DNA of 64,000 nt. Source: an uncultured Clostridia bacterium (GTDB lineage Bacteria; Bacillota; Clostridia; Oscillospirales; Ruminococcaceae). A program made the translations under genes and the position numbers. Positions 26,533-34,391 of the stretch are shown here, in pieces. Location: assembly GCA_947624575.1 (NCBI GenBank), contig CANQKY010000002.1, forward strand, positions 1 through 64,000, in the 5' to 3' direction. Numbering within the stretch: the first letter of the stretch is position 1; every line of letters begins with the position of its first letter. The notes below the pieces were generated by a model that had not been told where the DNA came from, ran no database searches, and saw only the letters and a program-made list of their open reading frames with translations.

Positions 26533-27720
26533 TTACCCGAAAATGGAGAGAAGCACACCGGCTGCGACCGCAGAACCGATCACGCCTGCCACATTCGGAC
26601 CCATGGCGTGCATCAGCAGGAAGTTGGTGGGATTTGCTTCCTGTCCCACCTTCTGCGACACACGCGCCGCCATCGGGACGGCGGACACGCCTGCCGAGCC
26701 GATCAGCGGATTTACCTTTCCTTTGGTCAACAGATACATCAGCTTGCCGAGCAGCACGCCGCAGGCAGTACCGATGCAGAATGCAATCAAACCGAGTGCG
26801 ATAATCTTCAAAGTATCGACCGTCAGGAAATATTCGGAGGTGGCGGTCGCGCCCACTGTGACGCCCAGCATGATGGTGATGATATTCATCAATTCGTTCT
26901 GCGCGGTTTTCACCAGCCGATCCACTACGCCGCTTTCTTTCATCAGATTACCCAGCATCAACACGCCGACCAGCGAGCAGGCGGACGGCACCAGCAATGA
27001 CACGATGATGGTGACCATGATCGGGAAAATCAGCTTCTCGGTACGGGAGACCGGACGAAGCTGTCCCATGACCACGCTCCGCTCCTTTTTGGTCGTCAGA
27101 GCCTTCATGATCGGCGGCTGGATCACCGGAACCAGCGCCATATAGGAGTATGCCGCCACCGCGATGGAACCGAGCATGGCTGGCGCAAGCGATTTTGCAA
27201 CATAGATCGCGGTCGGACCGTCCGCGCCGCCGATGATGGCGATCGCGCCCGCCTGTGCGCCGGTAAAGCCCAGCGCCATGGCTCCCAGGAATGTAAAGAA
27301 GATACCGCCCTGCGCCGCCGCGCCCAGCAGAAAGCTGCGGGGATTGGCGATCAGCGGTCCGAAATCGGTCATGGTGCCGATTCCAAGGAAGATAAGGGGT
27401 GGGAAAATACCCAGCTTAACGCCTAAATAGAGGATATCCAGCAAACCGCCGTCATGGAGCACCGTGCCGTAATCAATGCTCTCCCCCACAAAGAAATCCA
27501 TATGGAAAATCTCGGTAAAGGGCAGATTGGTCAGCAGCATACCGAATGCGATCGGCAATAAGAGCAGCGGCTCATACTGGCGGGCAATGGCAAGATAGAT
27601 CAGCAAAAATGAGATCAGGATCATCAGCAGCTTCTGCCACTGAAACCCGTCCGCGAAAAAGCCCATCAGACCGGAGCTTTCCACCAGACCGCTTATGGTT
27701 TCTCGTAATATTTCAATCAT
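26533..27720 (-). CDS. Sodium-pumping decarboxylase beta subunit (OadB/GcdB/MmdB family)
   Basis: A 395-aa, very hydrophobic protein with about nine to ten membrane segments. The family cores GIGTMTDFGPLIANP, IAIIGGADGPTAIYVA (GGADGPT carries the Asp of the Na+ path) and the C-terminal GPNVAGVIGSAVAAGVLL are intact. It couples decarboxylation of carboxybiotin to Na+ export. The alpha carboxyltransferase and biotin carrier are not nearby; only the OadG-like fusion is adjacent, so the substrate (oxaloacetate, methylmalonyl-CoA or glutaconyl-CoA) cannot be told. Confidence 0.93.
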   Translation of the reverse strand: MIEILRETISGLVESSGLMGFFADGFQWQKLLMILISFLLIYLAIARQYEPLLLLPIAFGMLLTNLPFTEIFHMDFFVGESIDYGTVLHDGGLLDILYLGVKLGIFPPLIFLGIGTMTDFGPLIANPRSFLLGAAAQGGIFFTFLGAMALGFTGAQAGAIAIIGGADGPTAIYVAKSLAPAMLGSIAVAAYSYMALVPVIQPPIMKALTTKKERSVVMGQLRPVSRTEKLIFPIMVTIIVSLLVPSACSLVGVLMLGNLMKESGVVDRLVKTAQNELMNIITIMLGVTVGATATSEYFLTVDTLKIIALGLIAFCIGTACGVLLGKLMYLLTKGKVNPLIGSAGVSAVPMAARVSQKVGQEANPTNFLLMHAMGPNVAGVIGSAVAAGVLLSIFG

Positions 27721-27744
27721 CGAAGTCGTCCTTTCTCACGGTCC

Positions 27745-28752
27745 TTAAAAGGGACGGGTATTCTCTTGCACACCTGCCGCACTCCAGAGTGAGCGCGGGT
27801 CTGCCGTTTTCCGGACCCGTTTGATCCGATAGCTTTTACCGGAACCGGCGGTCATACAGGAAATCGCCGCCATGATCGCCGCCACCACCTCGTTCGGGAT
27901 ACCGGACGAAATGGGTGCCGGAGCGGGTGAAGCCGCCGGCTTTGCCGCCAAAGCGGGCGCTGCCGGAGCCGCAGAAGGAGTAGAGCGTACACGCGGCTTT
28001 GCCGCACGGTTGTGTGCCGCTTCCCCAATCTTGCCGAACAGTGTCACTGCCAGAACCAGCAGGAGCAGTGCGAAAAAGACAACCAGAAGTCCTACCAGCA
28101 CCACCGTCAGCGTAGCGCCCCAGCCTGCCGCGTGCAGACCGCCTTCCCAGTTGACCGTGCCGCCCGACATGGAAAGCCCATAGGGATAACCTGCCGTTAC
28201 ATCGACCGATTGATAGGCGTCGCCGTACTCGACCGCGTTCTCCAGCTTTTCGTAGGTTTGAGTGTAAACAGTATTCTGCTCATTGGGGTCCGTATAGACC
28301 TGCTGAAGCTGCTCAATATAGTAGTTATTGCAAAACAGCTTATTGAAAAGCTCCTCGGTCAGATGTGACTCCTCCATGGCTTCCTGAAGTGCCTCCTCGG
28401 AGCCGTACTGCTGCAAAAACGAGCTTCTCAGGTCATTTTGCACATAGGCAAGCGCGTCCTTTTCAGACACACCGGCGTCCAGCGCCATCTGACGGATCAC
28501 GGCTGCGGATATCGCACCTTCCACCGCCTGATCCAGTATCTCCTGCGCGTTTTCCTCGGTGATCTCGTCCTCGTCTATGCCGAGCGAATAGATGCTGCTG
28601 GAAATATGATAGGCAAACTCGGCGGCGTCCACCTCGTAATCACCGATGGTGAGAACCGCGCTCGAGCCTGCCGCCAAAACAGGCAGCACCGACACGGCAG
28701 CCATGCAAACCGCGCAGAGCAAACCGATCAAACGCTTTGGGAAAAAAGACAT
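27745..28752 (-). CDS. Fusion of a secreted SurA/PrsA-like N domain with an OadG-type decarboxylase gamma/delta subunit
   Basis: A 335-aa protein. Residues 1-28 are a signal peptide (VCMAAVSVLPVLAAG). Residues about 30-150 look like the helical N domain of SurA/PrsA foldases (VDAAEFAYHISSSIYSLG, ISAAVIRQMALDAGVSEKDALAYVQNDL); no PPIase domain follows. Then one membrane segment (about 208-235) and a Pro/Ala linker leading to the OadG-like C terminus IPNEVVAAIMAAISCM and the terminal ENTRPF. OadG normally carries only the membrane helix and tail, so the extracytoplasmic domain is an addition. ATG 28752 with GTGAGG upstream is preferred to GTG 28767. It sits just before the OadB-like gene. Confidence 0.8.
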   Translation of the reverse strand: MSFFPKRLIGLLCAVCMAAVSVLPVLAAGSSAVLTIGDYEVDAAEFAYHISSSIYSLGIDEDEITEENAQEILDQAVEGAISAAVIRQMALDAGVSEKDALAYVQNDLRSSFLQQYGSEEALQEAMEESHLTEELFNKLFCNNYYIEQLQQVYTDPNEQNTVYTQTYEKLENAVEYGDAYQSVDVTAGYPYGLSMSGGTVNWEGGLHAAGWGATLTVVLVGLLVVFFALLLLVLAVTLFGKIGEAAHNRAAKPRVRSTPSAAPAAPALAAKPAASPAPAPISSGIPNEVVAAIMAAISCMTAGSGKSYRIKRVRKTADPRSLWSAAGVQENTRPF

Positions 28753-28769
28753 AGCGTAAAACCTCACTT

Positions 28770-29747
28770 TTAATCGTTTGCCTTTGCGATAAACTTCGCA
28801 TAGGCCTGACGCAGCTCCTCCGCCGTCGTCTCAGGACAGGTGGGGTTGCAGTGCGCCCACACGCCGGTTTCGCTCGAAGCGTTGAACTTCTGCTTATCCG
28901 CGCTCCGCATCGGCGGGAAAAACTCAATATGAAAATGATAATACGGCTCGGTATCCTCACCGTTGACCGGCGCATTGTGCATACACATCATATAGGGGAA
29001 CTGGTAATCGAACAGGCTGTCCAGCATACCGGCGGTGTCCCGAATCGTCTTTGCCAACGCGCGGCGCTCTTCCTCGTTAAACTCGGCGATGTTCTGCTTA
29101 TGCGCGTTGCTCATGATATACACGCCATAGGGGTACTCGGTGAAAAACGGGAGGAATACGGTGAAATGCTCGTTGCGGAAGATGACCCGCTTTTCAAACT
29201 CCACCTCCGCTTTGAGCATATCGCAGAAAATGCAGCGGTCATGCTCGGCACGGTACTCCTTTGCGGAGGCGACCTCCAGCTCGATCTTCTTGGGGATCAC
29301 CGAATAGCCGTAAATCTGCCCGTGCGGGTGGGGCATGGTCACACCGACCACCGCGCCGCGGTTTTCAAAGATAAAGACATACTTGATCTTCTCGTCGGCG
29401 CTGATCGCCCGAAACCGCTCCGCCCAGAGATTAACGAGCTTTGTCACATGATCGACCGAAAGCTCCGGCACCGTGATGGTATGTCCAGAGGAATAGAGGA
29501 TCACTTCGCACTTGCCGTATGCGGGGCGAACCTTAAAAAAGTCATTCGCGACATCGTCCGGCTCGGGCGGGTCCTGCGACAGCGCGGGAAAATCGTTATC
29601 ATACTCATACACATCGTACTCGTCCGGCACTTTACCGGAGCCGGGACAAAACGGACACCAGTCCTTCGGCATCTGCGGCCGGTTCTGCCGGTGCGATGCG
29701 ATCATGACCCAATCCTTTGTCAACGGGTGCCATCTCAATTCTGCCAT
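28770..29747 (-). CDS. galT: Galactose-1-phosphate uridylyltransferase (class I)
   Basis: A 325-aa HIT-superfamily enzyme of the Leloir pathway. It starts MAELRWHPLTKDWVMIASHR, has the zinc CPFCPG pair, and the catalytic HxH of MPHPHGQIYGYSVIPKK; the C-terminal half contains HNAPVNGEDTEPYYHFHIEFFPP. It exchanges UMP between UDP-glucose and galactose-1-phosphate. It follows galK by 28 nt; galE is absent. Confidence 0.95.
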   Translation of the reverse strand: MAELRWHPLTKDWVMIASHRQNRPQMPKDWCPFCPGSGKVPDEYDVYEYDNDFPALSQDPPEPDDVANDFFKVRPAYGKCEVILYSSGHTITVPELSVDHVTKLVNLWAERFRAISADEKIKYVFIFENRGAVVGVTMPHPHGQIYGYSVIPKKIELEVASAKEYRAEHDRCIFCDMLKAEVEFEKRVIFRNEHFTVFLPFFTEYPYGVYIMSNAHKQNIAEFNEEERRALAKTIRDTAGMLDSLFDYQFPYMMCMHNAPVNGEDTEPYYHFHIEFFPPMRSADKQKFNASSETGVWAHCNPTCPETTAEELRQAYAKFIAKAND

Positions 29748-29775
29748 AAGTCAATTCCTCCTGTTATGTATTGTT

Positions 29776-31059
29776 TCAGATGATCTGCACGCCGCCCACC
29801 GGACGGATCTGCAGGATATGACAGCTTCCCTTTCCGAACGCCGCTTCCATCTCGGAGCGGAACGTCGGAAGAAGCGCATTCGGCACAAAGCTCTGGGTTG
29901 TTCCGGCAAAGCCGCCGCCGTGTACCCGCCATGCGCCCTTTCCGCTGAGCAGACGCTCCGCCAGATAAAGCGAAAGAGAAAGCCCCTGCTCCGCCGGATT
30001 TACATTGGCGTACACATTTTGCAAATACTGATAGGACGACCGACCCGATTCCACCACCAGCGACAAAAACCGCGGAAAATCGCCCCGCTCCAGCGCATCT
30101 ACCTGCGCGGTCACGCGGTCGTTCTCATCAAAAAAGTGGAAGGCGCGCAGCACGGCGCGATCACCAAGCTCCGCCCGCAGACGGGCAATGTTGTTTTTAA
30201 GCGCATCACGGCTGGTTTCCCGCAGCACCTGACAGCCGAGCTTTTTGGCGACCGCCTGCATCTCCACGGGAACCGCCGCATAATCGTCGGTTAAATCGGC
30301 ATGGTTGCCGCCGGTGTCGACGATGCAAAGCGCATAGCCCGCATTGGCAAGATCAAAGTTCACCTGCCGGATCAAGGGGTTTTGCACATCGGCAAAATCA
30401 ATCGTGACGATGCCGCCGACCGAGGACGCCATCTGATCGAGCAGTCCGCAAGGCTTCCCGAAATAGTGGTTTTCCACCTTCTGCGCCGCCTTTGCCAGCT
30501 CGACCGGATCAACCTGTCCCTCAAAAAACAGGGTGTTGACAATGGTGCCGAGCAAAATTTCAAACGCGGCGGAAGAAGATACGCCGGAGCCTTTGAGCAC
30601 ATTCGAGGTGGTATAGGCGTCAAACCCGCCGACCTGACAGCCCTTTTCCGCAAACTGTGCGGCAGTTCCGCGCAGCAGCGAAATGGATTTCCCATACTCC
30701 TCGGGGTGTACCGCCAAATCGGTGAGATCGATATCGTCCAGATCGTAGCCTGCCGACTTGACCCGCATTCTGCCGATATCGTTTCGGGCAACAACCCCGA
30801 TCACATCAAGGTCCACACTGCCCGCCAGCACCTTGCCGCAGTTATGGTCGGTATGGTTTCCGCCGATCTCGGTGCGCCCCGGCGCCGAGAAAATACTAAG
30901 ACCCTCGGTCACGCCGAAGAAATCCACAAACTCGTCCACCGCGTCGTAATAGCGCGCCTTCTGCGCCTCAAGGTGCGCCGCGCCGTACAGCCGAATCAGC
31001 GTTTCGTCCAGCGCGCCGCCCATGATTTTTTCTTTCAATTCGGCATCTGTATACATCAT
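29776..31059 (-). CDS. galK: Galactokinase
   Basis: A 427-aa GHMP kinase. The galactose signature GRTEIGGNHTDHN and the ATP loop VLKGSGVSSSAAFEIL are complete, as is motif 3 WRVHGGGFAGTTQSFVP. It is longer than E. coli GalK by about 40 residues, mostly at the N terminus. ATG 31059 follows AGGGGGC and lies downstream of the promoter; the track start 31170 is upstream of the transcription start. First gene of the galK-galT transcript. Confidence 0.93.
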   Translation of the reverse strand: MMYTDAELKEKIMGGALDETLIRLYGAAHLEAQKARYYDAVDEFVDFFGVTEGLSIFSAPGRTEIGGNHTDHNCGKVLAGSVDLDVIGVVARNDIGRMRVKSAGYDLDDIDLTDLAVHPEEYGKSISLLRGTAAQFAEKGCQVGGFDAYTTSNVLKGSGVSSSAAFEILLGTIVNTLFFEGQVDPVELAKAAQKVENHYFGKPCGLLDQMASSVGGIVTIDFADVQNPLIRQVNFDLANAGYALCIVDTGGNHADLTDDYAAVPVEMQAVAKKLGCQVLRETSRDALKNNIARLRAELGDRAVLRAFHFFDENDRVTAQVDALERGDFPRFLSLVVESGRSSYQYLQNVYANVNPAEQGLSLSLYLAERLLSGKGAWRVHGGGFAGTTQSFVPNALLPTFRSEMEAAFGKGSCHILQIRPVGGVQII

Positions 31060-31127
31060 AAGCCCCCTGTCCCTGGTTTTCACTTGGAAGATACCGCATA
31101 ATCCCAGTATTCGGTATACATACTCAT

Positions 31128-31156
31128 ATTTTACCATAGCGGACTTCAAATTGCAA
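31128..31156 (-). promoter_or_regulatory. Sigma-A promoter of galKT
   Basis: Minus-strand TTGCAA, 17 nt, TAAAAT, giving a leader of about 60 nt before galK. Confidence 0.82.
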
Positions 31157-31222
31157 GGGTTTTGCGGCAAGATCTCCCTCCGAAAAAGTGGGAGGAAATC
31201 GGCAAAAACCGCAAAAAAACAG

Positions 31223-31251
31223 TTGCAACTTTTTGTAAGTTATGGTATACT
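31223..31251 (+). promoter_or_regulatory. Promoter of the tRNA-Thr gene
   Basis: TTGCAA, 17 nt, TATACT; the mature tRNA starts 12 nt after the -10 box. Confidence 0.88.
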
Positions 31252-31262
31252 GCTTTTGTTGT

Positions 31263-31338
31263 GCTACTGTGGCTCAGGTGGTAGAGCAGCTCACTCGTAA
31301 TGAGCAGGTCGCCGGTTCGAGTCCGGCCAGTAGCTCCA
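31263..31338 (+). tRNA. tRNA-Thr (anticodon CGU)
   Basis: A 76-nt cloverleaf: acceptor GCTACTG / CAGTAGC, D stem GCTC/GAGC, anticodon stem GCTCA/TGAGC with loop CTCGTAA (anticodon CGT, reading ACG), T arm GCCGG TTCGAGT CCGGC, encoded TCCA end with U as discriminator base. It stands alone between divergent galK and convergent radA. Confidence 0.97.
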
Positions 31339-31371
31339 AAAATCGGCAGGGTATAAGCCCTGCCGATTTTT
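31338..31371 (+). terminator. Terminator of the tRNA-Thr transcript
   Basis: A perfect 14-bp stem AAAAATCGGCAGGG / CCCTGCCGATTTTT with a 6-nt loop starts at the last base of the tRNA. Confidence 0.92.
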
Positions 31372-31449
31372 GTGTCTATTGCTTTTGTTTGGTCGGAATA
31401 TTTTAAGCCGGTGTTTCGCAGAATAAAGAGTATCCTGTCGAAAAGAGTG

Positions 31450-31683
31450 ATGCCGATGTACAGCATGGTATTTTGTGCGCGACAGTGCCGCTACCAGACA
31501 AACGGATACTGCACCCTGCCTGCGGCAGCCGAGCTGACCGACGACCCCGATTGTTGTCACTGCAAGCCTGCCGTTACTGCTCCAGCGCCGCGATCGCCTG
31601 TTTCAGATAGCTTACCGGAATCAGTCGCAAGCCGATATCCTCCACCGAACGGGACATCTGACGCGGGATCAGGCATCGGGTAA
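31450..31683 (+). CDS. Possible small Cys-rich protein, convergent with radA
   Basis: A 77-aa frame after ATG 31450. Its first 40 residues (FCARQCRYQTNGYCTL, then PDCCHC) match the spacing of the small clostridial Cys-rich proteins typified by C-x3-C-x5-G-x-C with a distal Cys pair (related in look to DUF1540). The last about 37 codons run through the 3' end of radA on the other strand and look like shadow sequence. There is no strong RBS. It is either a real small metal-binding protein with an extended tail or a decayed one. Confidence 0.35.
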   Translation: MPMYSMVFCARQCRYQTNGYCTLPAAAELTDDPDCCHCKPAVTAPAPRSPVSDSLPESVASRYPPPNGTSDAGSGIG

Positions 31684-32926
31684 AGCCCAACCGCTTTGCC
31701 TCCCGCAGACGCTGTTCGAGATGGGACACGGGGCGAATCTCCCCTGCCAGACCGATCTCCCCGAATGCGAGCAGATCGTCCGGCACCGGACGGTCGCAAA
31801 GAGAGGACACCAGCGACAGCGCCACCGAAAGGTCGGCAGACGGGTCATCGAGCTTAAAGCCGCCCACCACATTCACATAAGCGTCCATTGCGCCAAAGAA
31901 ATAGCCGGCGCGTTTTTCCAGCACTGCCAGCAGCAGCGCCGCCCTGTTATAGTCAAAGCCGGTCGCCATTCTGCGCGGGTTCCCGAAGCTCGTTTTGGTG
32001 ACCAGAGCTTGTACCTCCAATATGAGCGGACGGCTGCCCTCCATCACGCAGGCGGCACAGGTGCCGGATACCCCTTGCGGTCTGCCGTCCAACAGCATCT
32101 GAGACGGATTTGGCACCTGCTCCAAGCCGCTGTTTTTCATCTCAAACACGCCGATTTCGTTGGTGGAGCCGTACCGGTTCTTGACCGCGCGGAGGATCCG
32201 GTAGGAAAAATTCCGATCCCCCTCGAAATACAGCACCACGTCGACCGCGTGTTCGAGCACCTTCGGACCGGCAATCGCGCCGTCCTTATTCACATGACCG
32301 ACCAGCATGATCGAAATATCCATCGACTTTGCCAGCCGCATCAGCAGATTGGTACACTCCCGCACCTGAGTGATGCTTCCGGCTGTGGAGGAAATCCCAC
32401 TCAGGCTCATGGTTTGGATCGAGTCGATCATCACAAGCTCCGGCTTTGTCTGCTCGATGGTGGCAATGATCGCGTCCATGTCGTTTGCGGTGAGGATCGA
32501 CAGGCTGTCCGAGGTGACGCCAAGCCGCTCGGCACGCAGCTTTAACTGCCTGCCCGATTCCTCCCCCGATACATAGAGAATGTTCAGATCGTTTTTGAGG
32601 TATTCGCAGATCTGGAGAAGGAGCGTGGATTTGCCGATCCCCGGATCACCGCCAAGCAGAATCAGCGAGCCGCGGACGATCCCGCCGCCCAGTACGCGGT
32701 CGAGCTCCTCCACATTGGTTTTGCAGCGCACCTCCGCCTTTGTCCCGATCTCGGCAAGCGACAGGCAGGCTGCTGCCTGTCTGATGCCGCCGCCCATGAC
32801 GGCGGACGGCGCCGGAAGCTGTTCCTCAAACGAGTTCCACGCGCCGCAGGAGGGACAGCGTCCGTTCCATTTCGGTGACTCGAACCCGCACTCATTGCAG
32901 ATATAAACAGGTTTTCCTTTTGCCAT
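31574..32926 (-). CDS. radA: DNA repair protein RadA (Sms)
   Basis: A 450-aa RecA-like branch-migration protein. N-terminal zinc finger CNECGFESPKWNGRCPSCG, Walker A GGDPGIGKSTLLLQ, Walker B VMIDSIQTM, the RadA-specific KNRYGSTNEIGVFEM (canonical KNRFG with Tyr here), and a C-terminal Lon-protease-like domain (YVNVVGGFKLDDPSADLSVAL). Full length. It lies 12 nt after cwlD. Confidence 0.96.
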   Translation of the reverse strand: MAKGKPVYICNECGFESPKWNGRCPSCGAWNSFEEQLPAPSAVMGGGIRQAAACLSLAEIGTKAEVRCKTNVEELDRVLGGGIVRGSLILLGGDPGIGKSTLLLQICEYLKNDLNILYVSGEESGRQLKLRAERLGVTSDSLSILTANDMDAIIATIEQTKPELVMIDSIQTMSLSGISSTAGSITQVRECTNLLMRLAKSMDISIMLVGHVNKDGAIAGPKVLEHAVDVVLYFEGDRNFSYRILRAVKNRYGSTNEIGVFEMKNSGLEQVPNPSQMLLDGRPQGVSGTCAACVMEGSRPLILEVQALVTKTSFGNPRRMATGFDYNRAALLLAVLEKRAGYFFGAMDAYVNVVGGFKLDDPSADLSVALSLVSSLCDRPVPDDLLAFGEIGLAGEIRPVSHLEQRLREAKRLGFTRCLIPRQMSRSVEDIGLRLIPVSYLKQAIAALEQ

Positions 32927-32938
32927 ATCCTTTCCTTT

Positions 32939-33661
32939 CTATTCGGCTTCCTCCCAAAATGTCACAATACCCCGATAAAGCGCCATGGCGACCTTTTTCT
33001 GATACGCTTCGGTTTTCAAAAGTGCTTCCTCCTCCCGATTGGAGAGAAAGCCGCACTCCGCCAGCACGGTCGGCGTTTTGCTGTGATAAAGCAGATAGAT
33101 AGACTTTCCGGCAGGCTTGATCTGCCGTGTATTATCCGGCTGGAGCAGCGAGACAAAGGCAGTTTGCAAACACGATGCCAGCCGCTCACTTTCTGGATTA
33201 TTCGGGCTGTAAAACATCTGGGCACCGTGGTATTGCTCCTCGGTATAGAGATTCTGATGAATACACAGCACGATCGCCTCGGGGTGCGCCTGCATCAGCG
33301 CAAGGCGATGGTGCATATCGGAACGCTTTTTGCCGCCGATACTGTCAATCCCGCTGTCGGCAAGATCGCCGTCCGTCTCGCGGGTCATATAGACAGTACA
33401 GCCGGATATCCGAAGCAGATCCCGCAGGATCAGGGAAATCTGCAAATTGATCTCCTTTTCGACCGTGCCGGAAATACCGGTGGCGCCCCCGTCCACACCG
33501 CCATGCCCGGGATCCAGAATCACGGACGGACAGACAGGCGTTACGGCGGCGGAGCCTGCGCGCACCGCCCGAAAGCAGGCGGTCAGGCAAAGTGAGACGA
33601 TCAGCAGAACAAGACCGATACAGACCGGCAGATACAAACGAACGGTACGGGAAAACCGCAT
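32939..33661 (-). CDS. cwlD: N-acetylmuramoyl-L-alanine amidase, CwlD type
   Basis: A 240-aa Amidase_3 protein: an N-terminal membrane anchor (YLPVCIGLVLLIVSLCLTACF) and a zinc amidase domain with ILDPGHGGVDGGA (His), KEINLQISL (Glu), VLCIHQN (His) and VLAECGFLSNREEE (catalytic Glu). The size and architecture match CwlD, which with PdaA makes muramic-delta-lactam in spore cortex, so the host probably forms spores. ATG 33661 or 33664, both after GGAGGG; 33661 gives the better spacing. Confidence 0.88.
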   Translation of the reverse strand: MRFSRTVRLYLPVCIGLVLLIVSLCLTACFRAVRAGSAAVTPVCPSVILDPGHGGVDGGATGISGTVEKEINLQISLILRDLLRISGCTVYMTRETDGDLADSGIDSIGGKKRSDMHHRLALMQAHPEAIVLCIHQNLYTEEQYHGAQMFYSPNNPESERLASCLQTAFVSLLQPDNTRQIKPAGKSIYLLYHSKTPTVLAECGFLSNREEEALLKTEAYQKKVAMALYRGIVTFWEEAE

Positions 33662-33718
33662 CATGATCCCTCCCCACCACATCTCTATGCGGTGAACGGG
33701 AAGGGTTATACGCCAAAA

Positions 33719-34303
33719 TCAGTCGATTTTCTTTTTATAAACCAGCCGGTCGCCAAGCTGTATCCCCCGATAGCCGAAGCGAAAACCGATTCCGTAGGTC
33801 AAAAGCGGAAGGAGGATCGAAAGGAGACAGCAGACCGATAATAGCGGCCAGGAAACGGCGGTGAGATCGGTAAACGGTGTGGTCGTGTATTCGGTCGGAA
33901 GAGCCGGTATCTGCATATTATAAAGCTGGAGCAGCTGCGGGCAGAGCAGGCGAAACCACACCAAAATCTGCGCGGGCAGCACTGACAGCTTTGCCAGCAC
34001 CATAATGACCGACAGCAGAAAATAGAATCCCGCAACGGGCAGGGCGGCAACAAAGCCGCGGTTGGGATCGGGAGCGATATGCCCGAAATTTGCCAGATTG
34101 CGGTCCTTATCACCATGCTTCCAGATCGCGGCATAGAGCAGCGACACATACAGCCCGACATCGCAGAGCAACACGATCAGCCGCGACCACCAAAGCGTGG
34201 TGAAATAAGCACTCCCCAAATTGAGAAGCTGACAAAAAAGCGACGCCACAAATCCCTGTATCACACACTTGAGCATCAGCCTTGGCATACTCAGCCGTTT
34301 CAT
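33719..34303 (-). CDS. Hypothetical polytopic membrane protein
   Basis: A 194-aa protein with about five hydrophobic segments (CVIQGFVASLFCQLLNLG, LIVLLCDVGLYVSLLYAAI, FVAALPVAGFYFLLSVIMVL, LLSVCCLLSILLPLLTYGIG). No recognised motif. ATG 34303 follows GGAAGGAG. It has its own promoter overlapping the secF terminator. Function unknown; it precedes cwlD on the same strand but a relation is not shown. Confidence 0.7.
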   Translation of the reverse strand: MKRLSMPRLMLKCVIQGFVASLFCQLLNLGSAYFTTLWWSRLIVLLCDVGLYVSLLYAAIWKHGDKDRNLANFGHIAPDPNRGFVAALPVAGFYFLLSVIMVLAKLSVLPAQILVWFRLLCPQLLQLYNMQIPALPTEYTTTPFTDLTAVSWPLLSVCCLLSILLPLLTYGIGFRFGYRGIQLGDRLVYKKKID

Positions 34304-34341
34304 TCGATCTCCTTCCTTTCTCAAAACATCTCGTTACAAGC

Positions 34342-34370
34342 AGTATAACAAAAAAACCGGCGAAAAGCAA
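34342..34370 (-). promoter_or_regulatory. Promoter of the 194-aa membrane-protein gene
   Basis: Minus-strand TTGCTT, 17 nt, TATACT. The -35 box lies within the descending arm of the secF terminator stem. Confidence 0.72.
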
Positions 34371-34381
34371 TGCTTTCCGCC
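34349..34381 (-). terminator. secDF terminator
   Basis: Minus-strand GGCGGAAAGC / GCTTTTCGCC stem (one mismatch) with a long T run, 10 nt after the secF stop. Confidence 0.88.
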
Positions 34382-34391
34382 AGTGTCCCTG

